Positions 1-6,245 are shown, counted from the stretch's first letter. The stretch: DNA of 9,460 nt from Rhodanobacter sp. (GCA_026193555.1 JAPHUU010000089.1:1-9460), one strand, 5' to 3'. A program made the numbers and translations. Notes: generated by a model not told the origin, from the sequence alone.

Positions 1-130
1 CGGCGACGATCGCGATGTAGCCGGTGTACAGGCCGCCAATCGTTGCCGGCTCGGCCGCAGCGGTCGGCCACTCGGTGTTGGGTGTGGTCAGGATGCCTTT
101 GACACGGTCGATGGTTTTTCCGAAGTCCAT
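1..130 (-). CDS. Yip1-family membrane protein, N-terminal part only
   Basis: Only the first 43 codons are present; the gene runs off the left edge of the window. Translation from the ATG at 130 begins MDFGKTIDRVKGILTTP, followed by a W-P pair and then GGLYTGYIAIVA, the start of a hydrophobic segment. This opening resembles the short cytosolic leader before the first transmembrane helix in bacterial Yip1/DUF1282 inner-membrane proteins. These usually have about 200 residues and several helices, and their function is poorly defined. The start is well supported: on the minus strand an AGGAGG Shine-Dalgarno (136-141) lies 5 bases ahead of the ATG. The gene is divergent from the zinc-finger gene at 326, so the two share an upstream region of about 195 bases. 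The family call rests on a short fragment; the reading frame and start are more certain than the name. Confidence 0.75.
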   Translation of the reverse strand, partial: MDFGKTIDRVKGILTTPNTEWPTAAAEPATIGGLYTGYIAIVA

Positions 131-154
131 GATGCCCTCCTGAAACAAGTTGGC

Positions 155-164
155 CCGGTACCGG
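155..164. repeat. 10-bp perfect palindrome ccggtaccgg upstream of the Yip1 gene
   Basis: CCGGTACCGG is a perfect inverted repeat with no spacer. It lies 24 bases upstream of the Yip1 start codon, between the two divergent genes. Its position would suit an operator, but short GC-rich palindromes are common by chance in such DNA and no partner site is seen nearby. Confidence 0.3.
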
Positions 165-252
165 AAATCGGCGCGGGACGGATGTGCCTGCTTCGCGATG
201 GAACTTGCATGAAACCCGATGACGGATCGGTGCGCTTGCCGGACGTGTAATC

Positions 253-277
253 TGCTTCCGTTCCCCCGGCGGAAGCA
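253..277. repeat. 8-bp stem inverted repeat in the Yip1/zinc-finger intergenic region
   Basis: TGCTTCCG (253-260) and CGGAAGCA (270-277) are perfect complements around a 9-base loop. The element sits just upstream of the candidate -10 for the zinc-finger gene. It could be an operator or a weak terminator of minus-strand readthrough. There is no adjacent T-run, so terminator activity is doubtful. Confidence 0.35.
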
Positions 278-284
278 TGCAGCC

Positions 285-293
285 TGCTACCAT
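285..293 (+). promoter_or_regulatory. Candidate extended -10 promoter for the zinc-finger gene
   Basis: TGCTACCAT fits the extended -10 pattern TGnTATAAT (TG at 285-286, hexamer TACCAT at 288-293). Transcription would start near 300, giving a leader of about 26 bases before the ATG at 326. No good -35 hexamer is visible at the usual spacing. The call is made by eye. Confidence 0.3.
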
Positions 294-325
294 TTACAGC
301 TTGATGTCCAGTGTGGAGTTCGCTC

Positions 326-535
326 ATGTCCGGTCCTCTGTCCGCGGCCGTGTCACCAGTGGCGGCAAATGCCGAAAATCGTTACGAAGTGACGCGGGAT
401 GACCTGCCGCTGTCGTGCCCGATGCCGGGGATGGTGCTCTGGAATTCGCACCCCAAGGTCTATCTGCCCATCCTCGATGAGGGCGGCGAGTCAACCTGCG
501 CCTACTGTGGCGCGCACTACGTGCTGGCCGACTGA
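326..535 (+). CDS. Small zinc-finger (zf-CHCC) domain protein
   Basis: This is a 69-residue protein with a C-x10-H-x15-C-x2-C pattern: Cys31, His42, Cys58 and Cys61. The segments SCPMPGMVLWNSHPKVYLP and CAYCGAHYVL are typical of the bacterial zf-CHCC family, which is related to the zinc-binding part of mitochondrial complex I subunit NDUFS6. The four residues should hold one zinc ion. Cellular role in bacteria is unclear; I do not assign one. I chose ATG 326 over the in-frame GTG at 311 because GGAG at 315-318 sits 7 bases upstream and the length suits the family. The first 18 or so residues are low in conserved features. It precedes the LPS glycosyltransferase gene but is separated from it by a long hairpin, so cotranscription is uncertain. 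Confidence 0.85.
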   Translation: MSGPLSAAVSPVAANAENRYEVTRDDLPLSCPMPGMVLWNSHPKVYLPILDEGGESTCAYCGAHYVLAD

Positions 536-536
536 T

Positions 537-603
537 CTGGCGGGCTTTCATCCAGGGGCATACGGCATTGTTCTTGCTTGCCTCAGGGGATGAAAGCCGC
601 CAG
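537..603 (+). other. Long imperfect hairpin between the zinc-finger and GT4 genes
   Basis: The left arm ctggcgggctttcatcc (537-553) pairs with the right arm ggatgaaagccgccag (588-603) over 16 base pairs with one bulged G. The loop is 34 bases, and its ends (555-558 with 581-584) could pair further. It starts 2 bases after the zinc-finger stop and ends 10 bases before the GT4 start chosen here. No T-run follows on either strand, so it is not a textbook intrinsic terminator. It could reduce readthrough, stabilise the upstream mRNA 3' end, or mask translation signals of the GT4 gene. It covers the alternative GT4 start codons at 578 (TTG) and 590 (ATG). Confidence 0.6.
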
Positions 604-613
604 TCCAGAGCTT

Positions 614-1738
614 ATGTCCAGCATCGCCGTGCCTGCCAAGCTGATGACTGTGGTTCAGCTGATCCCTGCCCTGCATTCGGGCGGTGCGGAGCGGTCGGCA
701 CTGGAGATGGCTCGTGCGCTGGTGCAGGCTGGTCACCGCTCGATCGTGATATCGGCCGGCGGGCGGCTGGCCGAGCAGTTGAAGGCGGAGGGCAGCGAGC
801 ACGTAACGCTCGACATCGGCCGCAAGGCGTTGCGCACGCTGACCCGACTGGCTGCGCTGCGACGTGTGCTGCGCGAGCTGAAGCCCGACATCGTGCACGC
901 CCGTTCACGGCTGCCGGCATGGCTGGGTTGGTGGGCGATCAAGGGCATGACGCCACGGCCGCACTTCGTCACTACGGTGCACGGGCTCAATTCGCCGGGG
1001 CGCTACAGCGCGATTCTGATGCGCGGCGAGCGGGTGATCGTGGTGTCGCAGACGCTGCGTGATTACGTGCTGAGCCACTATCCGTGGCTTGAGCCCTCAC
1101 GTGTGAGAGTGATTCCACGCGGCATCGATCCCGAGGCCTTCCCTTACGGTCACTGGCCGGACGACGCCTGGCAGAAAGCTTTCTACGCCGAGTATCCGGC
1201 GCTGATGGGGGCGCCGCTGCTGACCCTTCCGGCGCGCGGTACGCGGCTGAAGGGACATCACGATGCGATCGAACTGCTTGCCGAGCTGAAGCGACGCGGT
1301 ATTGAGGCGCGGTTGTTGCTGCTGGGCGTGATCGAGCCCGGTCGCGAGGCATATCTGGACGAGCTGCGCGAGCTGATCCGGGTCCGTGGTTTGAGCTCGC
1401 AGGTGGTGTTGACACCTCCGCGCGACGACGTGCGCGATATCTATGCGTTGTCCACGCTGATCCTGCAGTTGTCCAACAAGCCGGAGTCGTTCGGGCGTAC
1501 CGTGATCGAGGCGCTGTCACTGTGCCGGCCGGTGCTCGGCTATGCACATGGTGGCGTCGGCGAATTGCTGGCCGAACTGTATCCGGCCGGACGCGTGCCG
1601 CAAGGGGATCGCGAGCGGCTGGTAGAGCGCGCTGCCGAGTTGATGCGACTTGCGCCGCCGATTGCGCCGTTGCAGCGCTATCGCCTGTTGGACATGCAGC
1701 GGGCCACGCTGGCGCTGTACGAGGAGCTGGTGGGCTAA
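614..1738 (+). CDS. GT4-family glycosyltransferase (LPS/surface sugar assembly)
   Basis: With the ATG at 614 this is a 374-residue GT-B fold, retaining glycosyltransferase of family GT4, expected on the cytoplasmic face of the inner membrane and using a nucleotide-sugar donor. Visible marks are the N-terminal strand and glycine loop VVQLIPALHSGGAERS (13-28), TVHG (121-124), the linker VIPRGID (167-173), GTRLKGH (209-215, where the Lys often contacts the donor phosphate) and the E-x7-E motif from Glu291 to Glu299 followed by GYAHGGVGE. Donor and acceptor cannot be read from the sequence. Next to an O-antigen ligase, a WaaE-like GT2, lpxL and waaA, a role in core or O-chain synthesis is the best inference. 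The start is uncertain: TTG 578, ATG 590 and ATG 644 are in frame. I prefer 614 because 578 and 590 lie inside the hairpin at 537-603, but no candidate has a strong Shine-Dalgarno. Confidence 0.88.
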   Translation: MSSIAVPAKLMTVVQLIPALHSGGAERSALEMARALVQAGHRSIVISAGGRLAEQLKAEGSEHVTLDIGRKALRTLTRLAALRRVLRELKPDIVHARSRLPAWLGWWAIKGMTPRPHFVTTVHGLNSPGRYSAILMRGERVIVVSQTLRDYVLSHYPWLEPSRVRVIPRGIDPEAFPYGHWPDDAWQKAFYAEYPALMGAPLLTLPARGTRLKGHHDAIELLAELKRRGIEARLLLLGVIEPGREAYLDELRELIRVRGLSSQVVLTPPRDDVRDIYALSTLILQLSNKPESFGRTVIEALSLCRPVLGYAHGGVGELLAELYPAGRVPQGDRERLVERAAELMRLAPPIAPLQRYRLLDMQRATLALYEELVG

Positions 1739-1762
1739 CCGTTTTCTCCCGCATCGCTCGCC

Positions 1763-1768
1763 TACAAT
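1763..1768 (+). promoter_or_regulatory. Candidate -10 element ahead of the O-antigen ligase gene
   Basis: TACAAT lies in the 57-base gap after the GT4 stop and would place transcription start near 1775, about 20 bases before the ligase ATG. The upstream gttttc (1741-1746, 16-base spacer) is a poor -35. It may be an internal promoter in an otherwise continuous operon. The same octamer, CTACAATG, occurs upstream of lpxL on the other strand. Confidence 0.3.
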
Positions 1769-1795
1769 GCGTAACCGCCCCGTTTCGGTTCGTGC

Positions 1796-3085
1796 ATGAC
1801 TACCTTCAGCGCCACGCTCAAAGCCGCCTTGCGTTCACCCTTGCTGCCATTCTGGCTGGTGGTCGCGTTGTTGCCATTCGGGCGCAGTTCCGAGCTGGGC
1901 ACCGCGCTTTGCCTGCTCGGTGTCATCATGCTGTTCGCGCGTTATCCGCAGGCGTTGCAGCAACATGCCGGTGCGCGCCTGCTGCTGTGGCTGTTGGCCG
2001 CCTACATCGGGGCGGCTTTTCTGTCGGTGTTCGACTCGATCGTGCCGGGCAAGAGTCTGGGTACCGTGGCGGGGCTGTTGCGCTATGCGCCATTGGGGCT
2101 CTACGCCTGTTTCGCGATCCGCAGTGAAAGCAAGCTGCAGGCACTGTATGTAGCCGTCGCGCTGGTGCTGGCACTGTGGGTGGCCGATGCCTGGCTGCAG
2201 GCGCTGACCGGCTGGAGCCTGGGCGGCCATGCGCAGGCCGAGCGCATTTCGGGCATCTTCGGCGCCACCAATCTCAAGCTGGGCCCCACCTTGGCCGTGC
2301 TGTCGCCCTTTGCGCTGTGGGCGGCACGGCGACGCTGGGGCGTGCCGGGCCTGTTGCTGGCTTTCCTGCTGTTGCTGGGACCGATCCTGCTGGCCGGATC
2401 GCGCGCTGCCTGGTTGATCTACGCGTTGGTGGCGCTGGGCTTTGTCTGGCGTGAAGCCGGGTCGTCGCGACAGCTCCTTGCCTACTGTGCGGGCGGCGCG
2501 GTGGTGCTCGCGCTTGCCGGTGCCGTCGCGTGGCACACCTCGGAGCGCTTTCATGACCGGATGGGGCGCACTCTGCTTGCACTGCGCGGTACCGATCAAG
2601 CGGTCGATACCGCGCTCAGCGGTCGGCTCGACATCTGGCATGCCAGTGTGCGGATGATCGAGGCGCACCCGATCAACGGCGTGGGCGTGCGCGGCTTTCG
2701 CTACGCCTATCCGCAATATGCGCCGGCGAACGACCATTTCCTGGTCGCCGAGCCCTGTGGTATCGGCGAAGGTGCCTGCCACGCACATCAGCTGGTCCTG
2801 GAGATTCTCACTGAGACCGGCGCGCTCGGTCTGCTGTTGTGGCTGGCTGCCGTCGCGCTTGCATGGCGGGCCTGGCGTCGGGTGGGCGCAGCGGCGCGCG
2901 GGCGGGCGTTTCCGGTCAGTGTGGCGTTGGCCGTGATGCTGTTTCCGCTCAATACCCATCTGGCGTTTTATTCGGCGTGGTGGGGGCTTCTGTTCGGCTG
3001 GCTGCTGGGGCTGTGGTGCGCGGCCTTGTACCTTGAGCCCGAGCCGGCCGCAGGCAATGCCCGAGAGGTGCCCGATGTTGCGTGA
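1796..3085 (+). CDS. O-antigen ligase family (WaaL/Wzy_C) polytopic membrane protein
   Basis: This 429-residue inner-membrane protein has about 10-12 hydrophobic segments and one long periplasmic loop (about 247-342), the layout of the WaaL/Wzy_C family. WaaL transfers undecaprenyl diphosphate-linked O-antigen onto lipid A-core in the periplasm. Family marks are AGSRAAWLIYAL with Arg203, SGRLDIWHASVRMIEAHP with Arg277, GVGVRGF, and HAHQLVLEILTETGALGLLL with His329 and His331. An Arg and a His in this loop are the known key residues of WaaL; here Arg277 and His329/His331 are the counterparts by position. Cys321 and Cys328 flank that histidine region. The substrate could instead be another polymer or a protein acceptor, since ligases and polymerases of this superfamily look alike; the LPS neighbours favour WaaL. 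The ATG at 1796 has no clear Shine-Dalgarno. The gene overlaps the next by 11 bases. Confidence 0.85.
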   Translation: MTTFSATLKAALRSPLLPFWLVVALLPFGRSSELGTALCLLGVIMLFARYPQALQQHAGARLLLWLLAAYIGAAFLSVFDSIVPGKSLGTVAGLLRYAPLGLYACFAIRSESKLQALYVAVALVLALWVADAWLQALTGWSLGGHAQAERISGIFGATNLKLGPTLAVLSPFALWAARRRWGVPGLLLAFLLLLGPILLAGSRAAWLIYALVALGFVWREAGSSRQLLAYCAGGAVVLALAGAVAWHTSERFHDRMGRTLLALRGTDQAVDTALSGRLDIWHASVRMIEAHPINGVGVRGFRYAYPQYAPANDHFLVAEPCGIGEGACHAHQLVLEILTETGALGLLLWLAAVALAWRAWRRVGAAARGRAFPVSVALAVMLFPLNTHLAFYSAWWGLLFGWLLGLWCAALYLEPEPAAGNAREVPDVA

Positions 3086-3830
3086 GCCGCTGTCCGTGGT
3101 GGTTATCACCTTCAACAATGCCGACACGCTCGATGCCTGTCTGCGCGAGGTTGATTGGGCGGAAGAGATCGTGGTGCTGGATTCCGGTTCCACCGACGCC
3201 ACCGTGTCCATCGCCGAGCGTCACGGCGCGCGTGTCGCGACCCATCCGTTTGACGACTACGGGCCGCAGAAGGAGCGTGCCTACGACATGGCCAGTCACG
3301 ACTGGATCCTCAACCTGGATGCCGATGAAATCCTCTCGCCGGGCACCCGCCAGGAGATCGAGCGCGCCCTGACCCGGCCACGCCATGCCGGCTTCCGGCT
3401 GCCGCGGCGCGAGCGGATGTTCTGGACCGTGCAACACCGCTGGAGCTGGCGCAATGGTCATCTTCGGCTGTTCGATCGCCGACGCGGCGGCATGAACGAT
3501 GTCGAAGTGCATTCGGCAGTGGAGGTGCGCGGACCGGTGAAAACGCTGCGACGGGCCGACTTCGTCAACGGTGGCGACGCTGACATCGCCACCCGGGTCG
3601 ACAAGATCAATCGCTATACCAGTGGCATGGTGGCATACAAGCTGCGCACCGGGCAGCGCTTCAGCGGCCTGCGGATGGTGTTCTATCCGCCGCTGTTCTT
3701 CCTGCGCCAATACTTCGGGAAACGCTATTTCCTGAACGGCTGGGCCGGCTTCATCGCCAGCGTTACCGGGGCGTTCTACGCCTTTCTGAAGTACGCCAAG
3801 TTGCACGAGGCGCGCCGCCGGCGTGACTAG
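3075..3830 (+). CDS. GT2-family glycosyltransferase, WaaE/KdtX-like
   Basis: This is a 251-residue GT-A fold glycosyltransferase. The N-terminus SVVVITFNNADTLDACL (7-23) is the nucleotide-binding start of GT2 enzymes. DSGSTD (36-41) and LDADE (81-85, the metal-binding DxD-type motif at Asp82-Asp84) follow, then VEVHSAVEV (143-151). The C-terminus, YPPLFFLRQYF to FYAFLKYAKLHE (204-245), is an aromatic membrane-contact segment typical of WaaE-like enzymes, which add glucose to LPS inner core in enterobacteria. The exact sugar here is unknown. The start at 3075 is favoured over 3033 because GAGAGG (3063-3068) lies 6 bases upstream and the protein then begins at the conserved strand. It overlaps the ligase gene by 11 bases, so translational coupling is likely. 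WaaE relatives commonly read VHE where this protein has VHS. Confidence 0.88.
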   Translation: MLREPLSVVVITFNNADTLDACLREVDWAEEIVVLDSGSTDATVSIAERHGARVATHPFDDYGPQKERAYDMASHDWILNLDADEILSPGTRQEIERALTRPRHAGFRLPRRERMFWTVQHRWSWRNGHLRLFDRRRGGMNDVEVHSAVEVRGPVKTLRRADFVNGGDADIATRVDKINRYTSGMVAYKLRTGQRFSGLRMVFYPPLFFLRQYFGKRYFLNGWAGFIASVTGAFYAFLKYAKLHEARRRRD

Positions 3831-3855
3831 ATGCGCGGCAGGCACCAGCTGCCAC

Positions 3856-3889
3856 GTCGATGATCAAGCCGCAGCCTTTGATCACCGAC
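3856..3889. terminator. Inverted repeat between convergent GT2 and lpxL genes, likely bidirectional terminator
   Basis: GTCGATGATCAA (3856-3867) and TTGATCACCGAC (3878-3889) pair over 12 positions around a 10-base loop. As plus-strand RNA there is one A-C mismatch; as minus-strand RNA that position becomes a G-U pair, so the stem is continuous. It fills most of the 78-base gap between two converging genes. No strong T-run follows, so the terminator role is inferred mainly from position. Confidence 0.55.
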
Positions 3890-3908
3890 AACAGGTTCCC
3901 TCTTGCTC

Positions 3909-4835
3909 TCAGTACGGCGCCGGCTCGTTGCCGGGTCGGGTCTTGAAGCGCTTGTGCACCCACAGATACTGCTCCGGCGCGTCGCGCACCATCTGCTCGA
4001 TGCAGGCGTTGATGCGTGCCGTGTCGGCGACGGCGTCCGGACCGGGGAAGTCCTGCAGTGGGGCACCAAGGCGCAGTGCATAGCCCTGCCCATCGGGTAG
4101 CCGCCGATGAAAGAACGGGATCACCCGCGCACCCGACATCCGTGCCAGATGATGGGTGGCGGTGAGGGTGGCTGCCGGGATGCCAAAGAAAGGCGCGAAC
4201 ACGGTGTCCTTGCTGCGCATGTCCTGGTCTGGCGCATACCACAGCGTGCCGCCGCCGCGCAGATACTTGATGGTGCCACGGATGTCATCCTTGTCGAACA
4301 TCGCGGTGGCATAGCGCAGGCGTGCGCGCAACACCGCCCATTCGAACACCGCCGAATCCATCTTGCGGTACATGCCGGCGATGCCGACACGCTGCGAGAC
4401 CAGTCGCCCGCATAGCTCCAGATGCGAGAAGTGTCCGCCGACCAGCAGCACGCCCTGTCCCTCGGCGCGCGCTGCCTGCAGATGTTCCAGGCCTTCGATG
4501 CGCAGCGGGATCTGGGCAATGCGCCGGTCGCTGCCCATCCAGCCTTGTGCAAATTCCACCAGCATCAGTCCGATGTCACGCAGGTTCCGGTCGACCAGCG
4601 CGGCTTGTGCGTCTGCATCGAGGTCGGGAAAGCACAGCGCAATATTCGCTTCGGCGACCCGGCGCCGCGCAGAGGGCACGCTGCGAACCAGCGCGCCAAG
4701 CCGCCGACCAAGCCAGAGCAGGGCCGGATAGGGCAATTGGCCGATCAGCCATATGGCACCCACCCCCAGCCATGCCGGCCACTGACGTGGTGCCAGCAGG
4801 GAACGGGTCAGCGGGGGGGAGGGCGTGCCGGGCAT
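3909..4835 (-). CDS. lpxL: Lipid A biosynthesis lauroyl acyltransferase LpxL (HtrB)
   Basis: LpxL is an inner-membrane enzyme that moves an acyl chain (lauroyl in E. coli) from acyl-ACP onto Kdo2-lipid IVA, making a secondary acyl group of lipid A. With the ATG at 4835 the protein has 308 residues, matching E. coli LpxL (306). It shows the same order of landmarks: PRQWPAWLGVGAIWL with QLPYP near the N-terminus (membrane segment about 20-45), ANIALCFP, the HX4(D/E) catalytic pair His135-Glu140 within GGHFSHLE, MYRKMD, LWYAPDQD, ARMSGARVIPFF, and the C-terminal block APEQYLWVHKRFKTRP. Chain specificity cannot be read from sequence. A longer frame reaches 4910 and an ATG occurs at 4844, but 4835 gives the E. 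coli-like N-terminus. No Shine-Dalgarno precedes 4835. The gene is divergent from waaA, the preceding pathway step. Confidence 0.93.
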   Translation of the reverse strand: MPGTPSPPLTRSLLAPRQWPAWLGVGAIWLIGQLPYPALLWLGRRLGALVRSVPSARRRVAEANIALCFPDLDADAQAALVDRNLRDIGLMLVEFAQGWMGSDRRIAQIPLRIEGLEHLQAARAEGQGVLLVGGHFSHLELCGRLVSQRVGIAGMYRKMDSAVFEWAVLRARLRYATAMFDKDDIRGTIKYLRGGGTLWYAPDQDMRSKDTVFAPFFGIPAATLTATHHLARMSGARVIPFFHRRLPDGQGYALRLGAPLQDFPGPDAVADTARINACIEQMVRDAPEQYLWVHKRFKTRPGNEPAPY

Positions 4836-4842
4836 CGAGGCC

Positions 4843-4848
4843 ATTGTA
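4843..4848 (-). promoter_or_regulatory. Candidate -10 element for lpxL, implying a leaderless transcript
   Basis: On the minus strand TACAAT occupies 4848-4843. Transcription would begin 7-8 bases downstream, at or next to the lpxL ATG (4835). That would explain the lack of a Shine-Dalgarno, and it would exclude the ATG at 4844, which lies inside this hexamer. No convincing -35 is seen, so this is tentative. Confidence 0.3.
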
Positions 4849-4888
4849 GCGGCCTGCTTGCGATCGGGCTCGTACTGTTCGCTGTCGC

Positions 4889-4894
4889 TATACT
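4889..4894 (+). promoter_or_regulatory. Candidate -10 element for waaA
   Basis: TATACT matches the consensus at 5 of 6 bases. Transcription would start near 4901, leaving about 20 bases of leader that include the AAGGA at 4908-4912 ahead of the TTG start. The -35 region (about 4866-4871, gggctc) is poor. This promoter and the lpxL one would face away from each other within 85 bases. Confidence 0.4.
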
Positions 4895-4920
4895 CGCGCG
4901 TTGGTTGCAAGGATCGAGCG

Positions 4921-6186
4921 TTGCGCTATCTCTATACCCTCGCGATGTATCTGGTGACGCCGTTGCTGGTGTTGCGACTGCTGGCGCGCGGCGTGCGCTC
5001 GCGGCCCTACCCCCGACGTTGGCGCGAGCGGTTCGGTTTCTTCGACGCGCCTGGCTTCACGGGCAGCCTCTGGGTGCATGCGGTGTCGGTGGGTGAGGTC
5101 AATGCGGCCGAGCCCCTGATCAAGGCCTTGCAGCTGGATTACCCAAACGCCCCGCTGGTGGTCACGACCGTGACGCCCACCGGCATGGCGCGGGTACATC
5201 AGCTCTTTGGCGACAAGGTGTTTCACGTCTACCTGCCGTACGACTTGCCGTTTGCGGTGAAACGCTTCCTGCAACTGACGCGGCCTCGGCTGGTGCTGAT
5301 CGTGGAAACGGAAATCTGGCCGAACTTGTACTTCGCCTGTCGCCGCCGCGGAATTCCGCTGATGATCGTCAACGCCCGCCTCTCCGAGCGATCGATGCGC
5401 GGCTACAAGGCTCTGCGTGGATTGGTGCGTTCGTCGCTGAGTTGTGTCCGGTTGATCGCCGCGCAATCACGTACGGATGCCGCTCGATATCGACTGCTGG
5501 GCGCCGCTGCGCATAAAGTTCGGGTGACCGGCAACATGAAATTCGACATGCCGATACCGGATGGTGCGCTGGCGGAGGGCGCAGCGATGCGGGCACATTG
5601 GGGAAAGCGGCGATCGGTATGGATAGCTGCCAGCACTCATGAAGGCGAAGAGCAGGCGATACTGGAGGCGCATCTGCATGTATTGACGCGGTTGCCTGAT
5701 GCTTTGCTGCTGCTGGCTCCGCGTCATCCCGAGCGCTTCCGTCTGGTCGAGCATTCAGCGCGCAGCCTGGGTTTTTCGGTGGCTACGCACAGCGTCGAAG
5801 GCGTGCCGGCACCGTCGCACCAAGTGTTCGTGATTGATGCCATGGGCCAGCTGATGCCTTTTTTCGCCGCCGCCGCCGTAGCCTTTGTCGGCGGCAGTCT
5901 GGTACCGATCGGTGGGCACAATGTGTTGGAGCCGGCAGCCCTGTCCACACCCGTGCTGGTCGGTCCGCACACGTTCAACTTCGAGGAAATCACCCGCAGC
6001 CTGATCCAGCATGGGGGCGCGGAAGTGGTCACGGACAGTGAGCGGCTAGGTCACGACGTGCTGCGGCTGTTGCGCGATCCGGCCAAGTGCAAGCTGATGG
6101 GACAGGCTGCGCGGCAGGTTTTCGACCGCGAACGGGGTGCCGTGCCGCGCACCATGCAGTTGATCGATACATTGCTGCAGGAGTGA
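4921..6186 (+). CDS. waaA: Kdo transferase WaaA (KdtA)
   Basis: WaaA moves 3-deoxy-D-manno-oct-2-ulosonic acid from CMP-Kdo to lipid IVA on the cytoplasmic face of the inner membrane, starting the LPS core. From TTG 4921 the protein has 421 residues (E. coli 425) and follows the E. coli protein throughout. It has an N-terminal anchor YTLAMYLVTPLLVLRLLARG, then RWRERFGF, HAVSVGE with catalytic Glu59, VTTVTPTG, HVYLPYDLP, VETEIWPNL, NARLSERS, the interdomain VTGNMKFD, ASTHEGEE, LAPRHPERF, VGGSLVPIGGHNVLEPAA and GPHTFNFEEI. The frame is open back to 4825, but AAGGA (4908-4912) sits 8 bases before the TTG and the N-terminus then lines up with E. coli WaaA; ATG 4945 is the alternative and would cut into the anchor. 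Whether it adds one or two Kdo residues cannot be told. It is divergent from lpxL and convergent with tolC. Confidence 0.95.
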   Translation: MRYLYTLAMYLVTPLLVLRLLARGVRSRPYPRRWRERFGFFDAPGFTGSLWVHAVSVGEVNAAEPLIKALQLDYPNAPLVVTTVTPTGMARVHQLFGDKVFHVYLPYDLPFAVKRFLQLTRPRLVLIVETEIWPNLYFACRRRGIPLMIVNARLSERSMRGYKALRGLVRSSLSCVRLIAAQSRTDAARYRLLGAAAHKVRVTGNMKFDMPIPDGALAEGAAMRAHWGKRRSVWIAASTHEGEEQAILEAHLHVLTRLPDALLLLAPRHPERFRLVEHSARSLGFSVATHSVEGVPAPSHQVFVIDAMGQLMPFFAAAAVAFVGGSLVPIGGHNVLEPAALSTPVLVGPHTFNFEEITRSLIQHGGAEVVTDSERLGHDVLRLLRDPAKCKLMGQAARQVFDRERGAVPRTMQLIDTLLQE

Positions 6187-6214
6187 TCGACGAAATCGCC
6201 AGTTCGCCAGGTGA

Positions 6215-6236
6215 CGACCGGGCGTGAGCCCGGTTG
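6215..6236. terminator. GC-rich hairpin between convergent waaA and tolC
   Basis: ACCGGGC-GTGA-GCCCGGT (6217-6234) is a perfect 7-bp stem with a 4-base loop. A G-T and a C-G pair extend it to 9 pairs over 6215-6236. It lies in the 59-base gap between two converging stop codons and is the obvious candidate for a shared terminator. No T-run flanks it on either side. Confidence 0.55.
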
Positions 6237-6245
6237 CCGGAGATC

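Noticed and set aside
88..327. 79-codon minus-strand frame across the Yip1/zinc-finger intergenic region
   Set aside because: It overlaps the start of the Yip1 gene in another frame, has biased composition and no ribosome site.
987..1754. 255-codon minus-strand frame opposite the GT4 gene
   Set aside because: Composition is dominated by Arg, Ala, Pro and Ser, typical of a shadow frame; the GT4 motifs on the plus strand are clear.
1835..3211. 458-codon open frame on the minus strand opposite the O-antigen ligase
   Set aside because: Its product is rich in Gln, Arg and His with no domain or signal, as expected of an antisense shadow in GC-rich DNA. The plus strand encodes a clear membrane enzyme.
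2949..3845. 298-codon minus-strand frame opposite the GT2 gene
   Set aside because: It overlaps two recognisable plus-strand genes and shows no motif of its own.
5866..5878. GCC repeat run in waaA as a possible unstable microsatellite
   Set aside because: It encodes a short alanine run (FFAAAAVAF) leading into the conserved VGGSL motif; four repeats in a GC-rich gene are unremarkable.
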